This document shows positions 21,113-30,465 of a stretch of DNA of 64,000 nucleotides, in pieces. The DNA lies in the NCBI GenBank assembly GCA_002753505.1, contig PEAG01000005.1, positions 23,109-87,108 on the forward strand. Direction: 5' to 3'. Position 1 is the first letter of the stretch. Each line of letters opens with the position of its first letter. The stretch comes from Magnetococcales bacterium HCHbin5. GTDB lineage: Bacteria; Pseudomonadota; Magnetococcia; Magnetococcales; Magnetaquicoccaceae. The position numbers were made by a program, and so were the translations under genes. The notes below the pieces were generated by a model. The model made no database searches. It saw nothing but the letters and a program-made list of their open reading frames with translations, and was not told where the DNA came from.

Positions 21113-21430
21113 CTAATCGGCCAGCTTCGCCCCTGCTGCGCTTTCGACGGCCTGGATGGGGGCACCGGTTTTTTGGGCAACATCCTGATATTTTGCCTTG
21201 CGCAGACGATTCACCTGCTCCATCAAGGCGATCAATGCCGCATCGGCCCCGGAACCGGGCTTGAGGTAGCCATCCCCCTTTTCAACCAGCTGGCCGGCCG
21301 CCTTGGCCTGCTTGTAGCGGTCGGTCTGGCTCGCGCTCAAGGCGGATTCGGCCAGAGACACGGAAACCTGGCCACACATCAAGGCAACCGATAAAGCTGA
21401 AACGGCTGAGAAAAAATAGCCTTTTTTCAT
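21113..21430 (-). CDS. YdbL family (DUF1318) periplasmic protein
   Basis: Signal peptide plus KAAGQLVEKGDGYLKP....LRKAKYQDVAQKTGAPIQAVESAAGAKL. Confidence 0.85.
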   Translation of the reverse strand: MKKGYFFSAVSALSVALMCGQVSVSLAESALSASQTDRYKQAKAAGQLVEKGDGYLKPGSGADAALIALMEQVNRLRKAKYQDVAQKTGAPIQAVESAAGAKLAD

Positions 21431-21443
21431 CTGATTCCTCTCC

Positions 21444-21641
21444 TTAGAAAATATCCTTGTCTTTGCGGATCAATGCATCCACCTCTTTGTCCATCCTGAT
21501 GCGAATATCATGTTCAATCTTGATATTCATGTTGATCACAATGGGTTTGTCCGGCGGGGCAACGGTCACCGTGGGGGAACAGCCGGCAAGCAGTACCAGC
21601 CAGACAACACCGGTGCAACCGAGCAACATTTGCTTTCTCAT
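21444..21641 (-). CDS. YnbE family lipoprotein
   Basis: Lipobox LLAGC; PTVTVAPPDKPIVINMNIKIEHDIRIRMDKEVDAL. Confidence 0.85.
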   Translation of the reverse strand: MRKQMLLGCTGVVWLVLLAGCSPTVTVAPPDKPIVINMNIKIEHDIRIRMDKEVDALIRKDKDIF

Positions 21642-21686
21642 GATGGGTTTCCGTTGTAAAGAAAAAATTAAACCAAAGCCTCGGCT

Positions 21687-23651
21687 TCACTGGACATGCC
21701 CCATGCTGTCATCGATCGCATCCATTTGCCCCTTTACAGCCAACAATCGATGGATGATTTGATCCAACTGGCCAGACAGATTCAGATTCAGTGCAACGGG
21801 TCGCCCGCCGTCCAGATCGGGATTATTGCCCATTGCTCGCAACAAAACCAGGTACTCCCCATCCATATCCCGATTCACGGCCAGAGACAACTGCTGATAA
21901 TGATAATTTGCCAACGCCTTGACAACAATCTCCGGCAAACCGCTCTCCCCGGCCAGCTGCTGCAACAGATCTGCGGTCAATCGAACGGTTCCAGGCTGGT
22001 CAGTCGACAGGCGGGCCTCCGTAATCGATACCCCGTCAGCCGACAAGGCAACAGGGATCTCCCCCGAGAGTTGGCCGGTGATGTCAACTCCCTGGACTGC
22101 AACCAGTTTGGTCAGTTTTTCCAACGCCAAGTCCGATAGCCGAATGACCGTCTGACCGGCAAGGGGAGACCATTGCCAGTGGCTGGGATCGACCGTAACC
22201 GTTGCATCCAGCAGGGTGCAGGCTGCCCGCAGCAGCTGGAAATGTTCGGCTTGGCGTTGCCAGCGCAGTTCGATATGGTTGACGGGAAGGTCAACATCAC
22301 CCCACTGCCAGCCCGTCAACTCCACCGTCAGGCTGGATGGCCCCATGAGGGGCTGTTGCGGTGCGGAGCCACCCAACAGATCGGCCAGGTTGAGCGTGAC
22401 CAATAACCGGGCCTGACCGCCACTCTCCAGGCTCAGTTGCAGACCGCCCGAACCCTGCCAGGAAAAGGGATCCAACGCCCATTGGAAAAACAGTGGAGTT
22501 TGCAGCGGCTGCACGGCAAGGCGTACGGGGTGGACAAAATTGACCTGCAAGGCGGCGGGCAGCAGCTGCATGAGCGGTTGTTCAGCCAGTGTTGCGGTGA
22601 GCGGATATGCCAGACCGATGCCCAGCTTGCCATCCTGCCAAACCAATCGGCTCCCCCCTTGACTCTGAAACCGGTCAAGCCGTTGGCTGGGCAAATGGAG
22701 ATCCTGGATTGACCACAGCAGTTCGCCCTTGCCGCGCCCCTCCTGGTAGAGCCGGGCCTCTTCATCCTGCCATGGAGGCAGCATTCCGGAGGCCAGCAGT
22801 CGCAGCTCCAGCTCTCCGCTCCCCCCCTTGAGGGCCGGAAGGGTTGGGGTCAGGGTCTGTACCACCCCGTGGGACAATACCGCCTGCCCGCGTGCCGACA
22901 ACTCAAAACGTGGCGCGCGAAAAAAGTCGGCCACTTGAACCCCCAACTGAACCGCAAACGGCTGTACGGGAGCCGTTTTGTCACCCTGACTCAACAGGGA
23001 GAGCGTCAGATCTCCGCTCATCACGGATTCACGCATGGCAGGCTGCCCGTCTGGCAGCTCATCCCTGGGTTGATCCAGATCGGTTCGCGCCAGAAACAGT
23101 TGAAACGGCAACGTATAGTCCACTCCATCCATGCGGGCCGCCACCTGGCAGTTTGTGCAGGAGAGATGGGCCGGCCAGTATTGGGCAAGGGTTGCGAACA
23201 GAGTGTGTCGCGGTGTCGGTGGGGGGAGGGGGGGCGTCGTTTCTCCCTGGTCAACAAGGGGAGCGGAGAGGTCACGATGCCAGCCAGTCAGCATGAACCC
23301 TGTGTCGTGCATCTCTCCCTGGACAGTCAACCGATCCAGATGAATGGTGGCCAGCTGACGCCACTTGGCCAGCTTCTGTGGCCATTCGATCTCCAGGGTG
23401 TTTACTGTGACCGCTTCGCCAATCGCCACCTGATGGAGTCGTAGTGCATCCAGGCCGAGCGCAACCGATCCGATGCGTGCCCCGGCGATGCCTGCCTGCT
23501 CCAAGGCCAACAGGGCTGCCTGACGCAAAATGGTATTGCGAAAGCCGACAAGGCCAGCCGCAAGGAGCATGAGCAGCAACAGAGAGAACACCCAACCCGG
23601 TGGAGGCAAAAATCCGGCGGTCCGTTTTGGCGGCCTGGGATGCGTTTTCAT
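21687..23651 (-). CDS. YdbH family AsmA-like intermembrane protein
   Basis: N-terminal TM helix, long beta-rich protein encoded directly upstream of ynbE and ydbL homologues. Confidence 0.8.
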   Translation of the reverse strand: MKTHPRPPKRTAGFLPPPGWVFSLLLLMLLAAGLVGFRNTILRQAALLALEQAGIAGARIGSVALGLDALRLHQVAIGEAVTVNTLEIEWPQKLAKWRQLATIHLDRLTVQGEMHDTGFMLTGWHRDLSAPLVDQGETTPPLPPPTPRHTLFATLAQYWPAHLSCTNCQVAARMDGVDYTLPFQLFLARTDLDQPRDELPDGQPAMRESVMSGDLTLSLLSQGDKTAPVQPFAVQLGVQVADFFRAPRFELSARGQAVLSHGVVQTLTPTLPALKGGSGELELRLLASGMLPPWQDEEARLYQEGRGKGELLWSIQDLHLPSQRLDRFQSQGGSRLVWQDGKLGIGLAYPLTATLAEQPLMQLLPAALQVNFVHPVRLAVQPLQTPLFFQWALDPFSWQGSGGLQLSLESGGQARLLVTLNLADLLGGSAPQQPLMGPSSLTVELTGWQWGDVDLPVNHIELRWQRQAEHFQLLRAACTLLDATVTVDPSHWQWSPLAGQTVIRLSDLALEKLTKLVAVQGVDITGQLSGEIPVALSADGVSITEARLSTDQPGTVRLTADLLQQLAGESGLPEIVVKALANYHYQQLSLAVNRDMDGEYLVLLRAMGNNPDLDGGRPVALNLNLSGQLDQIIHRLLAVKGQMDAIDDSMGHVQ

Positions 23652-23730
23652 GGTAATGTGTGCCCCTTTTTATCCTGGGCGGCCGCAGACGACGACCCGA
23701 CCGCCAGTCGGTGGCAGCCGTCTGGCCTGA

Positions 23731-24405
23731 TCATCCGCTTTCCACCCCGATCAGTGCGGGTAGGTCGGCCATTCGTTCCAACCAGTGGTGGGGTTGAGCC
23801 TGCGCCAATCGCGCCCTGTCATGGCAACCATAGGTGACCGCACAGGTGGTGATCCCGGCCCGGCGTCCCATCTCGATGTCAAAGCTGGTATCGCCAACGA
23901 TCAACGTGCGGGCGGGATCGGCCCAGGTTTCCAGCAGAATGCGCTCCACCATCTCGGGATCGGGTTTGGAACGGCAGTCGTCGGCCGTTTTCAAGGCGTG
24001 AAAAAAACCTTCCAGCGCATGCTCCCGCAGGGTTCTTTGCAGACCTCTCAGGGATTTACCCGTGGCGATGGCCATGGTGACGTGGGATCTCTGCAAGGTT
24101 TCCAGAACCGCCCGCACCCCCGGAAATAGTGGCGTTGCCAACATTCCGGCATCGGCCAATTTCTGGTAGTTTTTCTTGTAGGCTGCGACCACCTGCTGCA
24201 AAACATGCGCCTCTGCCGTTGGAATCCAGCTGGTAACCGCCCGTTCCAGCGAGAGTCCGACCACCTCCGCAACCGCGTGCTGCGGGATGCCGTCCGAGAA
24301 CCCGGCCTCTATCAACGCCAGATTGGCAGATTGGGCGATACCGGCCAGGCTGTCCACCAGTGTCCCGTCACAATCAAAGATAACCAAATCATAGTCCAGT
24401 GCCAT
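23731..24405 (-). CDS. HAD family hydrolase, phosphoglycolate phosphatase-like
   Basis: LVIFDCDGTLVDSLAGIAQSANLALIEAG, ATGKSLRGL, VGDTSFDIEMGRRAG. Confidence 0.9.
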   Translation of the reverse strand: MALDYDLVIFDCDGTLVDSLAGIAQSANLALIEAGFSDGIPQHAVAEVVGLSLERAVTSWIPTAEAHVLQQVVAAYKKNYQKLADAGMLATPLFPGVRAVLETLQRSHVTMAIATGKSLRGLQRTLREHALEGFFHALKTADDCRSKPDPEMVERILLETWADPARTLIVGDTSFDIEMGRRAGITTCAVTYGCHDRARLAQAQPHHWLERMADLPALIGVESG

Positions 24406-24773
24406 CCCATCTCCAGCGAACTGCGAACCGGTTGTCAATACATGCTGCTACAAACGCCAGTCCGGTACAGCTTTCCCTAATCGGGAACCCGGGTCAAGTG
24501 TCGGCGGATTGCGCTGCAGCCTTTCAGCGGCACGATCAATCCACCTCATGCTTTACGGTGCTGGGGGTGCGAGATCATGGGGGTATCAATTTTTATCGCA
24601 AGGTATCATGAAGCTGTAATGAAACCACACAGACACTTTATCCCGCCGTTTTTCGTTGTACTCTGCCGGGCCAGGGGTTTGCCGGCAGGATTGCCGTCCG
24701 GGCGCAGCTCGTTGGCGGCAACGTCGGCAGGGCTTTCCATGTTTTTTTTCACCATTCTCTAAAGGTATGTACC

Positions 24774-25097
24774 ATGAAAACACTCAAAGTGGTCTTGTTC
24801 GGGCTTGCGCTTTCGCTTTCGCTCCAAAGTGGGCATCTGTTGGCAGCTTACGAGTACAATACTGTGCCTGGAGATGATGCCCAATACAGACAGTGCAAAA
24901 GCTACTCAATGACCCGGTGGGAGGGAGGCGGGGAGCTCAGCCCCATCTCTGGTCAGTCAAAAGCGGAGGCGTTTTGTACCTGTTTGTGGAATGAGACGCC
25001 CGAGGATTTCAGGGGGGATCTGGCCAAATTCTCTGAAACCGATGCGGGAAGGGCGTTGGACAAGGTGTGCAGCAAATATTCCAATTGGGGCGATTAA
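24774..25097 (+). CDS. hypothetical secreted protein
   Basis: 107 aa with clear signal peptide and paired cysteines. Confidence 0.65.
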   Translation: MKTLKVVLFGLALSLSLQSGHLLAAYEYNTVPGDDAQYRQCKSYSMTRWEGGGELSPISGQSKAEAFCTCLWNETPEDFRGDLAKFSETDAGRALDKVCSKYSNWGD

Positions 25098-25157
25098 TAA
25101 CAGTCAAAGCCGTGCCTGATCGGCGTTGGTCGGGCTGCCATCCCTGCTTTCCCAAGG

Positions 25158-25279
25158 ATTGCAGGGGTCCGGGGACCGTCACGGTCCCCGGTGGGGTGCA
25201 GGGGCAAAGCCCCTGCATGTACGGGCGCGCTGCGCCCAAAACGCCCCGCAGGGGCACTGCTGGAGGGCGGCAGCCCGAC
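25158..25279 (+). repeat. nested hairpin repeat, copy 1 (inverted relative to copy 2)
   Basis: ATTGCAGGGGTCCGGGGACCGTCACGGTCCCCGGTGGGGTGCAGGGGCAAAGCCCCTGCATG...CGCCCCGCAGGGGC...GGGCGGCAGCCCGAC. Confidence 0.85.
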
Positions 25280-25421
25280 CGAGAGCGGGCAAGAGATTAC
25301 TTGGTTTGGAAAAAAAACCGCTCCTGGCCTTGTATCAAACAAGAAGCGTAATACAATCAAAGCGTAATATCCGAACGTCCTGTTTCCTTGTCCAAACATT
25401 TTCCATGACATAACCGTGCGC

Positions 25422-25580
25422 GTCGGGCTGCCGCCCTTCCAAGGTCGCCCCTGCGGGGCGGCTTTGTGCGCGTTGCGCAAATTTTCTGCGAAAATTTGCT
25501 TTGGGAAAACGCGCCGTTCATGCAGGGGCTTTGCCCCTGCACCCCACCGGGGAGCGTGACGCTCCCCAGACCCCTGCAAT
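25422..25580 (-). repeat. nested hairpin repeat, copy 2 (inverted relative to copy 1)
   Basis: Reverse complement reads ATTGCAGGGGTCTGGGGAGCGTCACGCTCCCCGGTGGGGTGCAGGGGCAAAGCCCCTGCATG...CGCCCCGCAGGGGC...GGGCGGCAGCCCGAC. Confidence 0.85.
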
Positions 25581-25612
25581 CGTTAGCAGGGGGCAAGGCC
25601 CCTGCGTATCCG

Positions 25613-26320
25613 TTACTCCCAGGAGTCCCGCATGCGGTATCCCACGCCCATCTCTGTCATCAGCAGTTGGGGATGGGCAGGATCCGGCTCCAGTTTGCGA
25701 CGCAACTGCGCCATGAATACCCGCAACGTATGGGTTTGATGGGTGTCGTTCGGTCCCCAGACCTCCTTCAGAATATGCCGGTGGGTCAATACCCGACCAG
25801 CATTGCGGGCCAAAAAGAGCAACAGACGAAACTCAATCGGCGTCATGGTCACCGGACGACCCGACAACAATACCTCCCGCCGCACCGGATCCAGCCGGAG
25901 CGGGCCGACCTCCAGCATTGTCTCCAGAATGGGACCGTTCTGACGCAACGAAGCATGACGCAAAGCGACCCGGATGCGTGCCATCAGCTCATTGATGCCA
26001 AAAGGCTTGGTCAGGTAGTCGTCTGCACCCGCATCCAACGCGGCCACTTTGTCGTCCTCCTTGCCCCGGGCCGAGATGACAATGATGGGCATCTGACTCC
26101 AACCCCGCAATTCGCGGGTAAAATCGATGCCATCTCCATCCGGCATGCCCAGATCGAGCAGAATCATTTCGGGCGGGTGCGCGGTGGCATACAGTCTGGC
26201 CTCCCGTAACGTTGTGGCATCGGTTACCTCAAAGGTTCGTGCGGTCAGTGCCGTGCGCAAAAAACGGCGCATTTGCAGCTCATCTTCCACCAATAAAATT
26301 CGACACGCCGTATTGTTCAT
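25613..26320 (-). CDS. OmpR-family response regulator, KdpE-like
   Basis: ILLVEDELQMRRFLRTALTARTFEVTDATT, LLDLGMPDGDGIDF, winged-helix C-terminus; next to KdpD-like kinase. Confidence 0.88.
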   Translation of the reverse strand: MNNTACRILLVEDELQMRRFLRTALTARTFEVTDATTLREARLYATAHPPEMILLDLGMPDGDGIDFTRELRGWSQMPIIVISARGKEDDKVAALDAGADDYLTKPFGINELMARIRVALRHASLRQNGPILETMLEVGPLRLDPVRREVLLSGRPVTMTPIEFRLLLFLARNAGRVLTHRHILKEVWGPNDTHQTHTLRVFMAQLRRKLEPDPAHPQLLMTEMGVGYRMRDSWE

Positions 26321-27879
26321 GACAGCAGCTCCTCTTCCGTTGCTTGATTGACGCGCTCGTGTTGGTAAATATCCGGTGGGAGAGGGGGATGCGGTAATTC
26401 GATACGAAATTCGGCTCCCCCGGACGGCTTGTTGGCGGCAACGATCGTTCCACCATGGGCTCGCACAACCCCCCGACATATGGCCAAACCCAACCCGGAA
26501 CCGGGAATGGCCGTTCCTTCGCCCCGCACAAACTTTTCAAAAATCCGCTCGATGCTATCCGCTGGGATACCCTCTCCCTGGTCCTCAATGGTGATGAGTA
26601 CCCGATCCCCCAAGCTTTTCAGTTGCCAGGTAATGGTTGTACCTACCGGAGTATACTTGATGGCATTGTCCAACAAGTTTACCAGAACCTGTTCAAAAAA
26701 AATGGGGTCCACATAAAGCAACGAAACATTTTCATCCACCTGGACGTTGACACGCCGTTCCTGGCACCGTTTTTCCAACCGAACCAGAGCCGAACCGGCC
26801 ATCTCCTCAAAGGGAACCCATTCAGGCCGCAACCGACAGCCCCCGGATTCCAGACGCACCATGTCCAACAGATTGGTGATCAACCGTTCCATCCGTTCGG
26901 CTTCGGTACAGATACTCTCCAACAACACCTGTCGTTGCAGGGGGTTCAAGCTGCCCGCATCCTCTTTCATTGTGGTGCCGGAGCCGATAATGGTGGCCAG
27001 CGGGGTGCGCAAGTCGTGGGAGACCATGCTCAACAAAGTACCCCGCAACGCCTCCTCGTTGGCACGCACGGCTGCGGTACGTGCCTCTTCGGCCAATTTG
27101 GCCCGATCAATGGCCAGCGAAGCCTGACGGGCAAAGGCTTCCATAAAATGGGCGTGGCTCGCATCCAGAAATGTGCGGTCGAGAACACGCAGCAGCAGCA
27201 CCCCAAGCGTGCGAGAGGTGAACAGGGGCAGTGCAGTGAACGCGCTGTCTGACAGTTGGCCACTGCCCCGACCGGCAATCTGCCTGTGCGCACTGCTCCA
27301 GTGCAACAGTACCCACTCAGAGTCGGCAAGGCTGAACAGCTCTGGTGTCGCAGCTACCCGGCTCCATTGGCCATCATCCTGCTCCTGACAGATGGCGGCT
27401 TCGCCACCGAACAGGTGGGCGGCCTGTTGGGTAATGATGTGGGAAACCTCTTTTTCATCCAGTGTGGTCATGACTTCCCGACCCAACTGGTGCAGGGCAT
27501 TGGTCTGTCGCTCCCGTTCCCAGGCCTCCTGTTTCTGGCGACGAATGTGCGTCAACAGCGTGTTGATGACGATGCCCACGATAAAAAGAATGGCAACCGT
27601 CAGGCTGGAGCGTGGGTCCGAAAGTGCCAGGATAAAATAAGGGTGAATAAAGAAAAAATTATAAGCAATAACCGAAAGGGCAGCAGCCAGCAAAGAGGGG
27701 GCAGGTCCGTACAGAAAAGAGACCAGCATGATCGGCAATAGATAGAGCATAACCAAATCAGGCTGCGTCAGCAGATGGCGTCCCCAAAGGATCAATGCAG
27801 TGGTGATGGCCACCGATAACAGGCTGGCCACATAGCCCCGCCAGGGCGATGGGACAATATCAAACTTTTTCAGGTTCAT
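26317..27879 (-). CDS. sensor histidine kinase, KdpD C-terminal type (DUF4118-GAF-HisKA-HATPase), lacking the KdpD N-terminal domain
   Basis: Four-helix DUF4118-like TM region then SMVSHDLRTPLATIIGSGTTMKE, NLLDNAIKYTP, GLGLAICRGVVRAHGG. Confidence 0.88.
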   Translation of the reverse strand: MNLKKFDIVPSPWRGYVASLLSVAITTALILWGRHLLTQPDLVMLYLLPIMLVSFLYGPAPSLLAAALSVIAYNFFFIHPYFILALSDPRSSLTVAILFIVGIVINTLLTHIRRQKQEAWERERQTNALHQLGREVMTTLDEKEVSHIITQQAAHLFGGEAAICQEQDDGQWSRVAATPELFSLADSEWVLLHWSSAHRQIAGRGSGQLSDSAFTALPLFTSRTLGVLLLRVLDRTFLDASHAHFMEAFARQASLAIDRAKLAEEARTAAVRANEEALRGTLLSMVSHDLRTPLATIIGSGTTMKEDAGSLNPLQRQVLLESICTEAERMERLITNLLDMVRLESGGCRLRPEWVPFEEMAGSALVRLEKRCQERRVNVQVDENVSLLYVDPIFFEQVLVNLLDNAIKYTPVGTTITWQLKSLGDRVLITIEDQGEGIPADSIERIFEKFVRGEGTAIPGSGLGLAICRGVVRAHGGTIVAANKPSGGAEFRIELPHPPLPPDIYQHERVNQATEEELLS

Positions 27880-28367
27880 TGCTCGATCTCATGCAGCTAA
27901 AATAATAACTATCATAAAAATGATACAAGTTTATTAGTTTTTCTTTTTCGTTACCCTTTATTAAGCCAGTGGTGGAGTGACCATTATACGCACATTCGTT
28001 TTGCGCAAAAGTAGTGCCGAATTTTGGGCGGCTTTTTTTGTTCACATCTTCTTAAAGGCTTGTTTGCACTTAGATTTGACTGCATTCAAGTACCGAATAA
28101 AGATCCTTATAAAATCTTGATAACTTTTTCATAAAAATTGACAACAATTTGATTTTCGATGCGCTATCATCACCGCCAGTTCGGAAAGGCACACTGTCGC
28201 TGTAATTGATTACTTTAATTGTTACGAGAAGTTTACACACTTAACATGAATGTAACATGAGGCGAAAAACAGAGGCCGACGTAGCGATCGCGTTCACGCT
28301 TGCTTTTCTGATCGCCGTTATTGTTATGAATGTCCAATCAACAGTTTACAAGGAGAACACCACGCCA

Positions 28368-29048
28368 ATGGATACACTGAACCCTTTTAGTGGGATGTTG
28401 GGTAAATCGCCCTTCAAGCTCATCCAAACCCACATGAACAAGGTCACCGAATGTGCCGATCAGATGCCCGGCCTGGTCGCGGCGATGATTCAAGGGGATG
28501 CCAACAAAATTCGCGCGGCGGCTGAGACCGTAAATGCGTTGGAGAAAGCAGCAGACGAAATGCGCAACACCGTCTTCGCCAACCTGCCCAAGAGCCTGTT
28601 CATGCCGGTCGATCGCCGTGACCTGCTGGCGGTGCTGGATCTGAACGACGAGGTGGCGGACCACTGCCAGCACATTGCCAACGCGCTGGTCGCCCGCAAC
28701 TTGCAAGTGCCCAGCGATATGGCAACGGCCCTGCAAAGTACCGTTGAGCAGTGTGTGGGTGTCGTTCATCGTGCCCATGGGGTCATGAATGAGCTGGATG
28801 AACTGGTGGAGACCGGTTTCAGTGGTCGTGAGGCACAACATGTGGCCAAACAGTTGGATGAGTTGTCTGCCGCCCGTGACGCGGCCGTCGATCACATATT
28901 GCAGCTGGGTGGTAAACTGGTTGCCCATGAAAATACCATCTCCCCCTTGGCGGCCGTTTTTTGGGTCCGCTTTTTGGAGGACATTGGCGAAATCGCCCAT
29001 GCGGCCGAAAAATCCAGCAATCGCATCCGCTTGATGCTGACGCGCTAA
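28368..29048 (+). CDS. DUF47 family (PhoU-like) protein, putative Pit accessory protein
   Basis: All-helical DUF47 pattern MDTLNPFSGMLGKSPFKLIQTHMNKVTECADQM....ALEKAADEMRNTVFANLPKSLFMPVDRRDLL; directly upstream of the PiT gene; AAGGAG SD. Confidence 0.9.
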   Translation: MDTLNPFSGMLGKSPFKLIQTHMNKVTECADQMPGLVAAMIQGDANKIRAAAETVNALEKAADEMRNTVFANLPKSLFMPVDRRDLLAVLDLNDEVADHCQHIANALVARNLQVPSDMATALQSTVEQCVGVVHRAHGVMNELDELVETGFSGREAQHVAKQLDELSAARDAAVDHILQLGGKLVAHENTISPLAAVFWVRFLEDIGEIAHAAEKSSNRIRLMLTR

Positions 29049-29097
29049 TTATTACCCCCTACCAATACGCATAATCATGCATCGAGGAGATGGTTAG

Positions 29098-30366
29098 ATG
29101 GAAATTATTGCTCAATATGGGTCATTATTCACCGCTATGGCCATGGTCTTTGCCTTTTACGCCTGTTGGGCGATTGGCGCGAATGATGTGGCCAACGCCA
29201 TGGGGCCGCCGGTGGGATCCGGCTCTTTAAGCCTGCGCAATGCCGTTATTATTGCGGCAATTTTTGAGTTTGCCGGTGCCTTCCTCGCCGGTGGACAGGT
29301 GACTGGCACCATCCGCAAGGGCATCGTGGATCCCCAGGTGTTTGTCGCCACCCCGCACCTGCTGATGTATGGCATGACCGCGGCGGTGCTGGCAACGGCT
29401 CTCTGGCTGCATTTTGCCACCAGTCGGGGTTGGCCGGTCTCCACCACCCATACCATCGTCGGGGCCGTCGCCGGCTTTGCCGCCGTCGGTGTTGGCGTCG
29501 ATACCGTTCAATGGGGCAAAATGGGTGAGATTGTTGCCTCCTGGTTTGTCTCCCCGGTGCTGGGTGCCATCCTGGCCTTCCTGCTGACCATGAGCATCCG
29601 CAAGCTGATCATGGATACCGAAAAACCGTTTGAAAATGCCAGAGCATGGGGTCCTTTCTACGTGTTTCTGGTCGGATTTATCGTTTCCCTGATCACCTTT
29701 TTCAAGGGGTTGGAGCATCTCAAGCTGAAGTTGAGCGATATGGAGACTGTGACCGCCTCTTTCGTTGCCGGTGTGATCTGCGCCATTGTCGGCAAGATCA
29801 TGATCAACAAAATTCAGGCGGATCACGCGGCAGACAAGGAATTTTTCCACGCCAGTGCGGAAAAAGTCTTTATCCCCATGATGGCCTTCACCGCTGCTGC
29901 CATGTGTTTTGCCCACGGTTCCAATGACGTGGCCAACGGTATCGGTCCTTTGGCGGCCGTGCTGGATGTGGTCAACACGGGCGGTAAGGTTTCCGGCAAG
30001 TCGCCGTTGCCGTTGTGGGTGTTGACCATGGGTGGTATCGCCATCATCATCGGCTTGGCCACCTACGGAGCCAAGGTGATTGCCACCATCGGTACCAAAA
30101 TTACCGAGCTGACCCCCAGCCGTGCCTTTTCCGCCACCCTGGCCGCTGCCACGGTAACCGCTGTGGCTTCCAAGCTCGGTATGCCGGTCTCCACCACCCA
30201 TATCGCCGTCGGTGCGGTGTTGGGGGTGGGTTTGGCACGGGGTATCGGAGCCCTGGATCTGCGGGTTCTGCTTAACATTGTCGTCTCCTGGTTGGTTACG
30301 GTGCCGGCGGGTGCTTTGGGTGCGGCTTTGATCTTTTTCATCTTGAAAGGGATCTTTGGCGCGTAA
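29098..30366 (+). CDS. inorganic phosphate transporter, PiT family
   Basis: CWAIGANDVANAMGP and GSNDVANGIGPL duplicated PiT signatures; GMPVSTTH. Confidence 0.95.
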   Translation: MEIIAQYGSLFTAMAMVFAFYACWAIGANDVANAMGPPVGSGSLSLRNAVIIAAIFEFAGAFLAGGQVTGTIRKGIVDPQVFVATPHLLMYGMTAAVLATALWLHFATSRGWPVSTTHTIVGAVAGFAAVGVGVDTVQWGKMGEIVASWFVSPVLGAILAFLLTMSIRKLIMDTEKPFENARAWGPFYVFLVGFIVSLITFFKGLEHLKLKLSDMETVTASFVAGVICAIVGKIMINKIQADHAADKEFFHASAEKVFIPMMAFTAAAMCFAHGSNDVANGIGPLAAVLDVVNTGGKVSGKSPLPLWVLTMGGIAIIIGLATYGAKVIATIGTKITELTPSRAFSATLAAATVTAVASKLGMPVSTTHIAVGAVLGVGLARGIGALDLRVLLNIVVSWLVTVPAGALGAALIFFILKGIFGA

Positions 30367-30383
30367 AAAGCCAAATTCAATAC

Positions 30384-30424
30384 GCAGGCAGCCTCCAGAC
30401 CAAGCCCTATGGGAGGCTGCCTGC
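30384..30424. other. perfect 13-bp inverted repeat (hairpin) downstream of pit
   Basis: GCAGGCAGCCTCC-N15-GGAGGCTGCCTGC; no T tract follows. Confidence 0.85.
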
Positions 30425-30465
30425 CATGGACTGTGCAACAGGGCCTGATTGTCTTACAATGATCG

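Noticed and set aside
25094-25579. 161 aa minus-strand ORF and the overlapping plus-strand ORFs 25067-25413
   Set aside because: Translations of the inverted GC-rich repeat elements (GAGAKPLH / HAGALPLHP appear in several frames), not a gene.
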